NCBI GenBank assembly: GCA_003170295.1
Contig: PNAJ01000134.1
Span: 1 to 64,000, forward strand
DNA: 64,000 bases
Origin: Bryobacterales bacterium
Lineage (GTDB): Bacteria > Acidobacteriota > Terriglobia > Bryobacterales > Bryobacteraceae
Reading direction: 5' to 3'
Below the pieces are notes generated by a model. That model was given only the letters and a program-made list of their open reading frames with translations, was not told where the DNA came from and did no database searches. Made by a program: the position numbers and the translations under genes. Positions 56,140-64,000 of the stretch are shown piece after piece. Each line of letters opens with the position of its first letter. Position 1 is the first letter of the stretch.

Positions 56140-57743
56140 GGAAACATAATACGGAGCTGTATGGTGGCTTCGCGGACCTGGTGATTGGGTTTGTTGGGAA
56201 TTACGACGCGGGCTTTGAGTTTGATTACCCGGCCGGGTCCACAGTTGATTTTCGCTACGGTGTATTTTGCGGATGCGCCGACCCAGTCATATTTCTCCCA
56301 GCTATCGGAGACGCGGTTGGTGAGGTCGATGCAATCGCTATCGCTGAACAGCTCGGCGGCGCGGAAGGCATCGCCATCCGGGAGCAGGATGACGATTTGT
56401 TCGCCGTGGTTGGCTTTTCCGTCGCCATTGCCTTCGCCGAGAGTTTCGGTCTGTTTTTCGATGGCGTGATGGAAGACTTGAAAAGACCGATGGTCGGCGA
56501 TCTGGAAATCGGTGGTGATGAAGGCGGGAGCGATCGGGCGGGTCTCGATCGATCGTCGGACCAGACCAGAGCCGATTCTTACCTGATACTCGTCGCCATC
56601 GAGATCGATATGGAGGCGGCCTTGGGAGTCGGAGAGGAGGCGCTCGCGATGGATGAAATTGTCACGGAGGCGGATGGCGGTCACGGGCACTTGCAGGTTT
56701 TTCGGATAGCTGGGCCCGGTGGTGATTTTTAGGTGCGTATAGCGGAGGGTTTTTCCACCGGGCAGCCACTCCTGCACGCTCGAATTGAAGCCGGTAGGGG
56801 ATACGCTCCGGATCGATGTGAAGCCGGGGTGTTTGCGATCGGTCTCGACGGTCCACTCCCAGACGGAGAAGTTGGGATAGACGTCGGCGTGGCTCCAGAT
56901 TTCGGGGCGGGGAAGCGGGTTGGCAAACGCATTCATGTGGAATGCGAGGGTTTTTGCCATGCCGGGCGTGCCGTGGCCGGAGTCGAAGTTTTCGCTTTCA
57001 TGCTCGCGCATGTCCCAGATGAGATTCATCTGGCGATGGTAGAACTGGATGAAATCCTGCGTACCGGTGATCAGGCGTGTGCGGACGCCCCTGTAGTTGT
57101 TGCGCATTTCCTCGTGGCGGTATTCGACGGGGAATTCGCGGGGGCCGACGACGAATTCGGACGAGCCCATGAAATTTGAGGCGCTCGAAACGAGGTCGGG
57201 ATATTTGCCGGCGATCCAATAGGACATGAAGCCTCCCATCGACAGGCCGGCGGTGGCGCGATGTTCCCGATCGGCGATGGTGCGGTAATTTGCGTCGATG
57301 AAGGCGACCAGTTCGGGGAAATAGATTGGGAATTGACGATCGGTTTCCACGGGTCCGATATTGTAGGGGCGCGGGTAAATCTCGTTCGGAGTGCGCGGGT
57401 TGTAGCCGTCCCATTTGACGACGATCACGTCATTGTGAGCGACGAAGTTGGCGATGTTGTCGCCTCCGTAGTCGTTGCCGCGATCGTACTCTTTATTGGC
57501 TGGGCCAATGTTCGAGCGCTCGCTGTGGCCGTGGAACCAATAGATGACGGGGTAGCGCTTGGCGGACGCTTCGTAATCGGGGGGCAGAAAGATGCGGTAG
57601 TTGCGCGTCTCCTGAAAGACGCGGCTTTCGTGGGTGCGGTCGAGGATGATCGCGTCGGCGCGGCACAGCAGTAGGGCGGAGGCGAAAAGAACACAGACTA
57701 AAGTCTGTGCCACCTCTGTCAGCCTTCGATCAAACCAGCGCAC
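56130..57743 (-). CDS. Secreted esterase-like alpha/beta hydrolase
   Basis: A 537-residue protein with a signal peptide and a putative esterase (esterase D-type) domain: NYRIFLPPDYEASAKRYPVIYWFHGHSE, then FIDANYRTIADREHRATAGLSMGGFMSYWIAGKYPD, with nucleophile Ser in GLSMGG, and a His in SGHGTPGM as possible third member. The C-terminal half (after 300) is a beta-rich accessory region. The leader includes VAQTLVCVLFAS, encoded by the palindrome CACAGACTAAAGTCTGTG (57692-57709), and the stop lies in a heptamer repeat. Substrate unknown, perhaps acylated plant or glycan material. Confidence 0.85.
   Translation of the reverse strand: MRWFDRRLTEVAQTLVCVLFASALLLCRADAIILDRTHESRVFQETRNYRIFLPPDYEASAKRYPVIYWFHGHSERSNIGPANKEYDRGNDYGGDNIANFVAHNDVIVVKWDGYNPRTPNEIYPRPYNIGPVETDRQFPIYFPELVAFIDANYRTIADREHRATAGLSMGGFMSYWIAGKYPDLVSSASNFMGSSEFVVGPREFPVEYRHEEMRNNYRGVRTRLITGTQDFIQFYHRQMNLIWDMREHESENFDSGHGTPGMAKTLAFHMNAFANPLPRPEIWSHADVYPNFSVWEWTVETDRKHPGFTSIRSVSPTGFNSSVQEWLPGGKTLRYTHLKITTGPSYPKNLQVPVTAIRLRDNFIHRERLLSDSQGRLHIDLDGDEYQVRIGSGLVRRSIETRPIAPAFITTDFQIADHRSFQVFHHAIEKQTETLGEGNGDGKANHGEQIVILLPDGDAFRAAELFSDSDCIDLTNRVSDSWEKYDWVGASAKYTVAKINCGPGRVIKLKARVVIPNKPNHQVREATIQLRIMFPDF
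57692..57709. repeat. Perfect 8-bp-arm palindrome inside a signal-peptide sequence
   Basis: CACAGACT-AA-AGTCTGTG. This palindrome is familiar from intergenic repeats in Acidobacteriota (recollection, not checked). Here it encodes QTLVCV in the leader of the esterase gene. Confidence 0.7.
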
Positions 57744-57747
57744 CCGG

Positions 57748-58506
57748 CTACTTTTTCTCGATGGACGTGACGGAGGCTTCGGTGCCGTCGCCGGAGGTGC
57801 CTACTACGATGCTGATGGTGCGCTTCTTGGCATCATCCGTGGCCTGCACCATACCGCCCTGATCCGAGGTGGTGGTCATGCTGATGCTGAAGCCCGTGGT
57901 TTTGAGCGCATCCGAATAGTAGGTGATGATTTTGGAAGCGGGGTCCTTGGATTTAAAGGTGAAGGTGTTCTGCGATCCATCCGCGGTGGACGACGACATG
58001 GCGCCTTGCGGAGACGAACCGGGATAAACGGGCACCCACGAGGGTGCGGTGTTGCCGACGGCGCTGCCGAACTTCACGGTGCCATCCGCCGACTGCGCAG
58101 TGATTCCGCCGCCATCGATGGAGATGGTGGACTGCTTGCCATCGTCGCCGGTGATGACCATCTGCTTGGTAACGGGATCGAATTTCAACGTCAGGATCTT
58201 CCCGGTGGATTTTTCACGGACCACGATGGTGCCAGCATGATCGTTGGAGGAGACGGTTTCGTAGTCCGGATTCACGGCGGTGGCCATTTTCGCCATGGCC
58301 AAACCGGGGTTGGTCTTCATGAGCTCGGAATCGAAGCCGGCTTTCTTGACGCCGCGGTACAGCATATACGTGCCGACGCCGCAGGTGAGGATGATCGCGA
58401 AAAAGAAAAGCACGATCCCGCCGAGAATCCATACCCAAACACTGGTTTTCTTGGCGACGGGCGCCTGGCCTTGCGGCGGCATATTCGGTGGCGTCGGACT
58501 AGACAT
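57748..58506 (-). CDS. Membrane-anchored secreted protein, unknown function
   Basis: A 252-residue protein: Pro-rich N-terminus (SSPTPPNMPPQGQAPVAKK), one membrane helix (about 22-48, WVWILGGIVLFFFAIILTCGVG) and an extracytoplasmic part with SWVPVYPGSSPQGAMSSS and ASKIITYYSDALKTTGFSISM. The latter resembles the VYPGAK / YEFYKSKG layout of the small secreted protein at 38091-38444. The start ATG 58506 is used; the longer frame from 58629 overlaps the divergent hydrolase start. Function unknown. Confidence 0.78.
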   Translation of the reverse strand: MSSPTPPNMPPQGQAPVAKKTSVWVWILGGIVLFFFAIILTCGVGTYMLYRGVKKAGFDSELMKTNPGLAMAKMATAVNPDYETVSSNDHAGTIVVREKSTGKILTLKFDPVTKQMVITGDDGKQSTISIDGGGITAQSADGTVKFGSAVGNTAPSWVPVYPGSSPQGAMSSSTADGSQNTFTFKSKDPASKIITYYSDALKTTGFSISMTTTSDQGGMVQATDDAKKRTISIVVGTSGDGTEASVTSIEKK

Positions 58507-58553
58507 AATTTGGTTTCTCCATGGAGATGATACAACAACGGTAGGATTGTTTC

Positions 58554-59366
58554 GTGGTCTCCAGGCGAATGTTCCTTGGTATGCCGGCGGCGCTTGCGGC
58601 GCAGAGTATTCTCGATCTGCCGGCGGCACCGCCGGGAGCGCATATCGCTTACGGCGGCGATGAATTTCAGTTTGGCGAACTATATTCTCCGGAAGGCAGA
58701 GGGCCGCATCCGGTGGCGATTGTGATTCACGGCGGATACTGGCGGGCGCGCTACGATTTGCGGCACATCGGGCATTTTTGCGTTGCGCTGAAGAAGGCGG
58801 GAATCGCGGCGTGGAGTTTGGAATATCGCAGGCTCGGCAATGCGGGCGGGGGATTCCCGGGGACGCTGGACGACGTGCGCGCGGGGGCGGAGCATTTGGG
58901 GAAAATTGCGGTGGAGCATTCGTTGGATATGAGGCGCGTGGTGGCGACCGGGCATTCGGCGGGAGGGCAACTGGTGTTGTGGCTGGCCAAGCAGCGCGCC
59001 GTGCCGCTCAAAGGAGTGGTACCGCTGGCTCCGGTGGCGGATCTGCGAAAAGCTTGGGAATTGAAGCTGAGCAGTAACGTCGTGGCCGATTTTATAAGCG
59101 GATCGCCTGCGGAGGCGCCGGATCGCTATCGCGCGGCATCGCCCATCGAGATGGTTCCAATGAGGGTGCGGCAGCGAGTGATTCACGGGGATCGGGATGA
59201 CGTGGTGCCTGTGTCGATTAGCCGAGAGTACGTCGCGGCGGCACGGAGGAGCGGAGACGATTGCACGTTAGAGGAATTGGTGGGCGCGGGTCATTTTGAG
59301 TTAATCGATCCGCGAGCGGCGGCGTGGGGGATGGTGCGGGACGCAATACTCGGGCTTGTACAATAG
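58554..59366 (+). CDS. Tat-exported alpha/beta hydrolase
   Basis: A 270-residue hydrolase with a GTG start and a Tat-type leader (VVSRRMFLGMPAALAAQSI). The catalytic set is clear: oxyanion HGGYW motif VIHGGYWRARYDL, nucleophile in GHSAGGQLVLW, Asp in IHGDRDDVVPVSIS and His in GAGHFELIDPR. It resembles BD-FAE/kynurenine formamidase-like esterases in the HGGYW motif. Substrate unknown. It precedes the cupin gene by six bases on the same strand. Confidence 0.88.
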   Translation: MVSRRMFLGMPAALAAQSILDLPAAPPGAHIAYGGDEFQFGELYSPEGRGPHPVAIVIHGGYWRARYDLRHIGHFCVALKKAGIAAWSLEYRRLGNAGGGFPGTLDDVRAGAEHLGKIAVEHSLDMRRVVATGHSAGGQLVLWLAKQRAVPLKGVVPLAPVADLRKAWELKLSSNVVADFISGSPAEAPDRYRAASPIEMVPMRVRQRVIHGDRDDVVPVSISREYVAAARRSGDDCTLEELVGAGHFELIDPRAAAWGMVRDAILGLVQ

Positions 59367-59372
59367 GTCGGT

Positions 59373-59747
59373 ATGAAATTTTTCAAATGGGAAACGGTGG
59401 AGTTGGAGACGATGAGCGACGTGATCACGCGCAAGGTGATCAGCGGCGAGAAGGCGATGGTGGCGCAGGTGTTTCTGAAGAAAGACGCGGTGGTGCCGGA
59501 GCATCATCACGAGAGCGAACAGATCACTTACATTCTGGAAGGCGCGCTCAAGTTCGAGCTGGAGGGCAGGGAAGTGGTGGTGCGGAAAGGCGAGGTGCTC
59601 CATATTCCGTCGAATGTTCCGCATCGCGCGGTGGCTCTGGAGGATACGGTGGATCTGGATATATTTTCGCCGATTCGAGAAGATTGGCTAACGAAAAACG
59701 ACGCGTATCTGCGGCGCGGGGAGCGCGAAGAAACGTCTTCGGATTGA
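59373..59747 (+). CDS. Single-domain cupin
   Basis: A 124-residue cupin. Motif 1 is VVPEHHHESEQITYILEGALKFEL with three consecutive His residues as metal ligands, and motif 2 is VLHIPSNVPHRAVAL with the fourth His. Probably binds a metal and acts as an isomerase, oxygenase or simple binding protein. It lies six bases behind the Tat-exported hydrolase but has no signal peptide. Its TGA stop lies inside the TTGACA of the tRNA promoter. Confidence 0.9.
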   Translation: MKFFKWETVELETMSDVITRKVISGEKAMVAQVFLKKDAVVPEHHHESEQITYILEGALKFELEGREVVVRKGEVLHIPSNVPHRAVALEDTVDLDIFSPIREDWLTKNDAYLRRGEREETSSD

Positions 59748-59772
59748 CAGAGGGAGGTGCGTTTGGTGTAAT
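59744..59772 (+). promoter_or_regulatory. tRNA-Asn promoter
   Basis: TTGACA (59744-59749), 17-base spacer, TGTAAT (59767-59772); the start point near 59779 leaves about 15 bases before the tRNA at 59794. The -35 box overlaps the cupin stop codon. Confidence 0.8.
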
Positions 59773-59793
59773 GAAGGGGCCTTCCAGTATTGT

Positions 59794-59868
<75 letters not shown>

Positions 59869-60011
59869 ACACTTTCAAATACTTACAGCGTCCGACTTTC
59901 CCGAATCAGCACTTGATTTGCGCGAGTGTGGGGGGTTTTGTGGGGATGCTGTTTCATAACGGTGCGCAATGTATCCGCGAAGAGCCGTATTCAATGGGCG
60001 AAACTGTCTGA

Positions 60012-61964
60012 ATGAGACTCAACGTTCTGCTGCTGGCGATCACGTGCATTGCGGCGGTCGCTAATGCGGAGACTGGCAGCCTAACGATTCACCTGATTCT
60101 GCACGCCGTGGGCGAGGAGCGCTACGAGATTACGCCCTTCGAGCGTGGGCTCAAGCTCAACACGACGTTCGAATACTCAGATCGCGGAAATAAACGGAGC
60201 ACCGCGGTGGAGTTGCGCATGAAAAGCGACTTCACGCCGCTCGGCTTGGAGGTGCAGGGCCGCCCCATGACCGCGCGTGTCGATGGCGCGTCGGTTACTG
60301 TGCAGGAGGACGCGGCTAGCCGTACGTTCACAACGCCGCCCGGGTACTTCGCGATTTTCGGTCCGTCGCCATTCGCGGTGCAGATGATGATGATGCGGTA
60401 CTGGAACGCTCACGGACGGCCGGCGAAGCTGGAAGTGTTGCGCGCGAGTCCAGAGGCACCGCCGGTGGAAATCAAGCTGGTTGGGCACGAGTCGATCACG
60501 GTGGAAGGGAAGACGGTCGCCCTGGATCGGTACGTAGTCGCCAATCTGATGTTTGGCCGCGAGATCTTATGGATGAACAAGAGTGGCGACCTGGCTGCGG
60601 CGATGACGTTCGCTGGCGGCCTGCCAATGGAAGCGGTTCGAACGGAGTACGAATCCGCACTGCCCCAACTGTATCGCAGCGGCGTCGCGCAGGAGATGGC
60701 CAATCTGGATGTAATTGGGAGGAGCGTTCCACCGGAGCGCCAAGGCTCATTTGCGATCATGGGGGCGAGGCTGGTGGATGCGACTGGCGCGGCGCCAGTT
60801 GAAGATTCCGTGGTCATCGTGCGCGATGGGCGGATCACAACAGTGGGATCGCGAGGAACGTTCGCCGTTCCGAAGGGCATGCCAATCGTGGATGCAAAGG
60901 GGCAGACCCTTTTGCCAGGTCTGTGGGAGATGCATATCCACGCTTCGGGAGTGGAGTTCGGACCGGCGCTGCTTGCCGCGGGAATCACTACGGCTCGCGA
61001 TTGCGGAGGAGAATTTGACTTCTTAGTCGCGGCGCGCGACGCAGTGGAGAAGCGAGGCGCTGTGGGTCCACGACTGTTGCTGGCGGGCTTAGTGGATTCG
61101 GGCGGGTTGAAGGCATTCGGCCATGTCACGGCGGACACGGTAGAGGAAGGTCGAGCGGTAGTGGATCGCTACCATGCGGCGGGGTTCGAGCAGATCAAGT
61201 TGTATACATTCCTTAAACCGGAGGTAGTGAAGGCGATTGCGACCGAAGCACACCGGCTGGGAATGACGGTCACCGGTCATGTGCCGCAGGCACTCAATGC
61301 TTTCGAGGGCGTCGAGGCGGGAATGGACCAGATCAACCATTTGAACTATGTGTCCAGCATGATGCGACCCGCCGGCGGAGGACGCGGGGCGATCGACGTG
61401 AACTCGGATGCGGCACTGAGGGCGATTCAGTTTTTCAGAGACCACCAGACGGTGGTTGACCCGACCGCGGGCTGGGGAGAGATGGCGGCACATTCGAAAG
61501 AGGTCGATGTTGGTTCGTTCGAGCCCGGCATCGCGAAGGCTCCCTTCGTGCTAGAGACGAAATTTCGCGGGATGGGAGCAACTACGACGGCGGATCAAAT
61601 GCGCACGCGGACGGCCCAGACGTTGGCTGTGATTGGCGCGCTGCACAAGGCTGGCGTGATCATCGTTCCCGGCAGCGATACCGGACTGGTGGGATACGGA
61701 TTGCATCGAGAACTGGAACTCTATGTCGAGGCGGGTATGACGCCCCTCGAAGCGATCCAATCGGCCACGATTGTTTCGGCACGGGCGATGAAGTTGGACC
61801 GGGATTCGGGGTCAATCGAGGTGGGCAAGCGCGCCGACATGATCCTGGTGGACGGCGATCCGCTCACCAATATCGGCGACCTTCGTAAGGTGTCGCGGGT
61901 CATTGTGAAGGGGCGCGTGTTCGATCCGGCGAAGTTGTGGCAGAGCGTCGGATTCAGGCCATAA
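60012..61964 (+). CDS. Secreted metal-dependent amidohydrolase
   Basis: A 650-residue protein with a signal peptide (VLLLAITCIAAVANA), an N-terminal beta-rich domain (20-240) and an amidohydrolase domain (245-650): TLLPGLWEMHIHA (HxH metal pair), EQIKLYTF (likely bridging Lys), TVTGHVPQ and QINHLNY (two more His), PGSDTG (Asp). The end KRADMILVDGDPLTNIGDLRKVSRVIVKG is the typical small beta domain. These enzymes act as prolidase- or imidazolonepropionase-like hydrolases in the periplasm. Stands alone. Upstream gap 59869-60011 has nothing else I can support. Confidence 0.9.
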   Translation: MRLNVLLLAITCIAAVANAETGSLTIHLILHAVGEERYEITPFERGLKLNTTFEYSDRGNKRSTAVELRMKSDFTPLGLEVQGRPMTARVDGASVTVQEDAASRTFTTPPGYFAIFGPSPFAVQMMMMRYWNAHGRPAKLEVLRASPEAPPVEIKLVGHESITVEGKTVALDRYVVANLMFGREILWMNKSGDLAAAMTFAGGLPMEAVRTEYESALPQLYRSGVAQEMANLDVIGRSVPPERQGSFAIMGARLVDATGAAPVEDSVVIVRDGRITTVGSRGTFAVPKGMPIVDAKGQTLLPGLWEMHIHASGVEFGPALLAAGITTARDCGGEFDFLVAARDAVEKRGAVGPRLLLAGLVDSGGLKAFGHVTADTVEEGRAVVDRYHAAGFEQIKLYTFLKPEVVKAIATEAHRLGMTVTGHVPQALNAFEGVEAGMDQINHLNYVSSMMRPAGGGRGAIDVNSDAALRAIQFFRDHQTVVDPTAGWGEMAAHSKEVDVGSFEPGIAKAPFVLETKFRGMGATTTADQMRTRTAQTLAVIGALHKAGVIIVPGSDTGLVGYGLHRELELYVEAGMTPLEAIQSATIVSARAMKLDRDSGSIEVGKRADMILVDGDPLTNIGDLRKVSRVIVKGRVFDPAKLWQSVGFRP

Positions 61965-62013
61965 CGATTCCTTGCGTTTGTTCGTTCAGTGCGCGGACCG
62001 AGCTGTATTTTGC

Positions 62014-62105
62014 TCGGGACAACTCGGGACAGTCGGGACATGCCCGTGAACATTGCTGATGAAGCGTCCCGACCCGGCGCGCGCGACTCGGGACAAGTCG
62101 GGACA
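62014..62105 (+). repeat. TCGGGACA iteron-like cluster
   Basis: Five direct copies of an 8-base unit, in two groups with 9-10 base spacing (62014, 62024, 62033; 62088, 62098), about one helical turn each. Could be a protein-binding array or remnant of a mobile element. Confidence 0.65.
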
Positions 62106-62292
62106 AACCGAAACGCGTTCAAGGGGCGCTGCCAAGTGGCTCGCACGCATTTGCGAGTTACACGTTTCCAATATCGATGACAAAAGTGACAAAACTCCTG
62201 CGGCTCACCGAAGCTTGATCTCACGGCGATGGCCACGTTCTAGTTGCAGAGATCACTCCTTAGCAATAGATAACAGACTGTAAATCCAACAC

Positions 62293-62321
62293 TTTACAGA
62301 TGCTCGCTTCGCTCTTATAAT
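62293..62321 (+). promoter_or_regulatory. Promoter giving a leaderless mRNA for the 62329 gene
   Basis: TTTACA (62293-62298), 17-base spacer, TATAAT (62316-62321), then seven bases to the ATG at 62329. The predicted start point is the ATG itself. Confidence 0.78.
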
Positions 62322-62328
62322 CGGGGGC

Positions 62329-62664
62329 ATGCAACGTGGTATCGCGGGCAGGATCGGAAGTCTGGAGGAGTTCCTCCTTCCGCTTTCGGCCAGTGTATTT
62401 CTGGCGCGCGTGAGAACCCATGCTCGGCGTTCCGGAACGAGCTTCGGATCGTCATTTGACTCGTTGATCTCCAAGGTTAGCGACCATGAGCTCGACTTGC
62501 TCGCCACCGAGTTCGAACGGATAGCGTTCGGCGACGACACTGCGGCGCGCGATGCAGCCAAGAGTGAGGTGCTCGCCGCAGCAGGTTATCCAGACTGGAA
62601 TTTGGCCGGTGAGGAATCGAGGGATGCGGCCGATGACAAGACCACGAGTGAGGTGAGCAACTGA
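62329..62664 (+). CDS. Small phage-segment protein, unknown function
   Basis: A 111-residue protein with a helical core (SLISKVSDHELDLLATEFERIAFG) and an acidic, disordered tail (EESRDAADDKTTSEVSN). No family recognised. It precedes the ParB-domain DNA methylase by 32 bases and is likely co-transcribed with it. It has one of the clearest promoters in the window, without leader. The pairing with a ParB-methylase is typical of prophage DNA-packaging regions, but that is inferred. Confidence 0.65.
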   Translation: MQRGIAGRIGSLEEFLLPLSASVFLARVRTHARRSGTSFGSSFDSLISKVSDHELDLLATEFERIAFGDDTAARDAAKSEVLAAAGYPDWNLAGEESRDAADDKTTSEVSN

Positions 62665-62696
62665 AGGCAACCAAACCAATCGCGAACCTCCACCGG

Positions 62697-63941
62697 ATGG
62701 CAAAGGACATCCAGATGTGGCCGGTCGACAAGTTGATCCCCTACGCACGGAATCCGCGCACCCACTCCGACGCCCAGGTCGCGCAGATCGCTGCCAGCAT
62801 CGCGGAGTTCGGCTTTAACTCCCCGATACTGGTTGACTCCAAGGCAGGCATACTAGCGGGTCATGGTCGTTTGCTTGCCGCGCGCAAGCTTGGGCTGACA
62901 GAAGTCCCGGTCATCGTGCTGGATCATCTGACCGAAGCACAGAAGCGCGCATACATTATCGCTGATAACAAGCTAGCGGAAAATGCTGGTTGGGACGATG
63001 ATATGCTTCGCATCGAAATCGAGGCGCTTCAGGATGAAAACTTCGACGTGAGCCTGCTCGGCTTCGAGGATGTGGAATTGGCGCAGCTTCTCGCGGCGCA
63101 GGATGCCTCCGTGGGATTGACCGATGAGGACGCGATACCGGAGTTGCCGCAGACGCCAACAAGCAGAACCGGCGACCTCTGGGTTTTAGGCGACCACAAA
63201 CTCCTGGTGGGTGACGCGACCAATCATGGCGACGTTGTGCGACTGATGGCCGGCGAGGTCGCGGATCTAATTTTCACAGATCCACCATACAACGTCGATT
63301 ACGAGGGGTACACCGAGCAGAAATTGAAGATCAAAGGTGATCGGATGTCCGATGCCGACTTCAAGCAATTTCTAGAAGCCTCCTTCTGCGGACTGCGGGC
63401 CGCGGTAAAGTCTGGCGCTTCGATGTACGTGTGCCACTCATCGTCGTGGCAGCGGGAGTTTCAGAACGCGCTGGAAGCAGGTGGCTTCGCAGTTCGCTGC
63501 CAGATCATTTGGGCGAAGAACACGTTTGCATGGGGTTTCGGCCGTTACAAATTCCGGCACGAGCCGCTGTTCTACTGTCACGTCGCTGGCCAAAAAGACC
63601 CTTGGTATGGCGACAAAACCCAGTCGACGCTTTGGGAAGAAAAGAAGCCCTCGGCGAATCGGATTCATCCGACGGCGAAGCCGGTTGAGTTGATCGAACG
63701 CGCATTAATGAACAGCAGCAAGACGGGAGACGTGGTCGCGGATCTGTTCGGTGGCTCGGGGTCTACGCTGATCGCCTGTGAGCGCCGCGGGCGACGTGCT
63801 CGCCTGATGGAGATCGACCCAAAATACGCGGATTGTATTATGCGCCGCCTCCAGGAGTACTCGGGGAAGAGCGCCACGCTCGACGGCGACGGCCGGACCT
63901 TCGACCAGATCGCGCAGGAGCGGCAAAAGGAGTCGGCGTGA
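62697..63941 (+). CDS. ParB-domain DNA methyltransferase, phage-type
   Basis: A 414-residue fusion: an N-terminal ParB/Srx-like nuclease-fold domain (residues 1-120: WPVDKLIPYARNPRTHSDAQV, LVDSKAGILAGHGRLLAARKLG) and a DNA adenine/cytosine-N4 methylase (DPPYNVDYEG, about residues 198-207, before the VADLFGGSGSTLIACERRGR SAM loop). The order DPPY then FGGSG suits the beta-type. Such fusions occur on prophages next to terminase genes. No restriction enzyme is visible, so it is likely an orphan modification enzyme. Sequence from 63942 to the window end has no complete gene. Confidence 0.92.
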   Translation: MAKDIQMWPVDKLIPYARNPRTHSDAQVAQIAASIAEFGFNSPILVDSKAGILAGHGRLLAARKLGLTEVPVIVLDHLTEAQKRAYIIADNKLAENAGWDDDMLRIEIEALQDENFDVSLLGFEDVELAQLLAAQDASVGLTDEDAIPELPQTPTSRTGDLWVLGDHKLLVGDATNHGDVVRLMAGEVADLIFTDPPYNVDYEGYTEQKLKIKGDRMSDADFKQFLEASFCGLRAAVKSGASMYVCHSSSWQREFQNALEAGGFAVRCQIIWAKNTFAWGFGRYKFRHEPLFYCHVAGQKDPWYGDKTQSTLWEEKKPSANRIHPTAKPVELIERALMNSSKTGDVVADLFGGSGSTLIACERRGRRARLMEIDPKYADCIMRRLQEYSGKSATLDGDGRTFDQIAQERQKESA

Positions 63942-64000
63942 ATCGAACGCTGCCGACGAGAGATCGCGGAAATCGAAGGGGAGATTCTGGCGGGCCACCC

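Larger units (their letters stand above)
61965..62328. other. Non-coding gap with iteron-like repeats and a promoter
   Basis: No gene is supported in these 364 bases. They hold five direct copies of TCGGGACA (starts 62014, 62024, 62033, 62088, 62098), one inverted partial copy (62066-62072), and a strong promoter at 62293-62321. Small open frames here look like chance or remnants. Confidence 0.7.

Noticed and set aside
62053-62283. A 76-residue open frame after the amidohydrolase
   Set aside because: Its first part is made of the TCGGGACA repeats and it lacks a ribosome site or promoter; treated as non-coding.
63942-64000. Start of a further phage-type gene after the methylase
   Set aside because: A frame reading REIAEIEGEILAGHP is suggestive, but only 59 bases remain and no secure start codon is seen.

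Overview
The window looks like a piece of a high-GC Acidobacteriota chromosome, most plausibly of the Bryobacterales/Solibacter type. I infer this from the gene content (alternative complex III next to a caa3-type oxidase, Tat-exported TldD, many toxin-antitoxin remnants, STGPKT-type orphan proteins) and from the many short palindromic repeats between genes. No database search was possible. The genes are dense on both strands, in short operons whose junctions often overlap (ATGA, GTGA or TGATG).

Layout. 1-9.4 kb: a respiratory operon with actB (cut by the window edge), actC, actD, actE, actF, a small membrane gene, a SCO-type copper chaperone, and caa3 oxidase subunits II, I, III and IV. Subunit I carries the A2-type Tyr-Ser motif. 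9.5-18.1 kb, minus strand: a TPR operon, a GNAT enzyme, priA, a glyoxalase-fold protein and an HD-GYP/GAF/GGDEF protein. 18.3-21.4 kb: a MinD/CpaE-like pseudo-ATPase, a GAF-ANTAR regulator and thiC. 21.6-23.7 kb: orphan genes that look accessory. 23.7-31.8 kb: a TldD/TldE pair, a lipoprotein, a molybdopterin oxidoreductase, an aldo/keto reductase and lexA. 31.8-35.4 kb: two small Cys-rich secreted proteins behind a ydcF-like gene, then a SpoU methyltransferase and rarA. 35.4-40.6 kb: three damaged or compact toxin-antitoxin loci, RidA, PilZ, hydrolases and a broken beta-propeller gene. 40.6-43.1 kb: the hit, HU and rpsA operon. 43.3-48.1 kb: a broken ORF6N gene, a DUF1684 protein, then eno and gpmI. 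48.1-53.3 kb, minus strand: a coupled five-gene operon (glycosyltransferase, two methyltransferases, M28 peptidase/cyclase, FAD oxidoreductase). 53.4-62 kb: a RodZ-like protein, a MarR-GNAT fusion with a clear operator, Mrp, an esterase, a hydrolase, a cupin, tRNA-Asn and an amidohydrolase. 62-64 kb: the left part of a phage-like segment with a ParB-domain DNA methylase.

The most interesting signals are not single enzymes. First, several genes have a sigma-70 type promoter whose predicted start point falls on or next to the start codon, which implies leaderless mRNAs. Second, several families of palindromic or short tandem repeats lie at gene ends, and in four genes they form the coding sequence of a signal peptide or a C-terminal tail. 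Third, a cluster of toxin-antitoxin loci is preserved at different stages of decay: one with a nonsense codon plus a frameshift in the toxin, and one with a frameshift that fuses antitoxin to toxin. Fourth, a 43-residue secreted Cys-rich peptide sits at the end of a ydcF-type operon. Fifth, a tandem 21-bp-spaced operator lies directly on the start of a MarR-GNAT gene.
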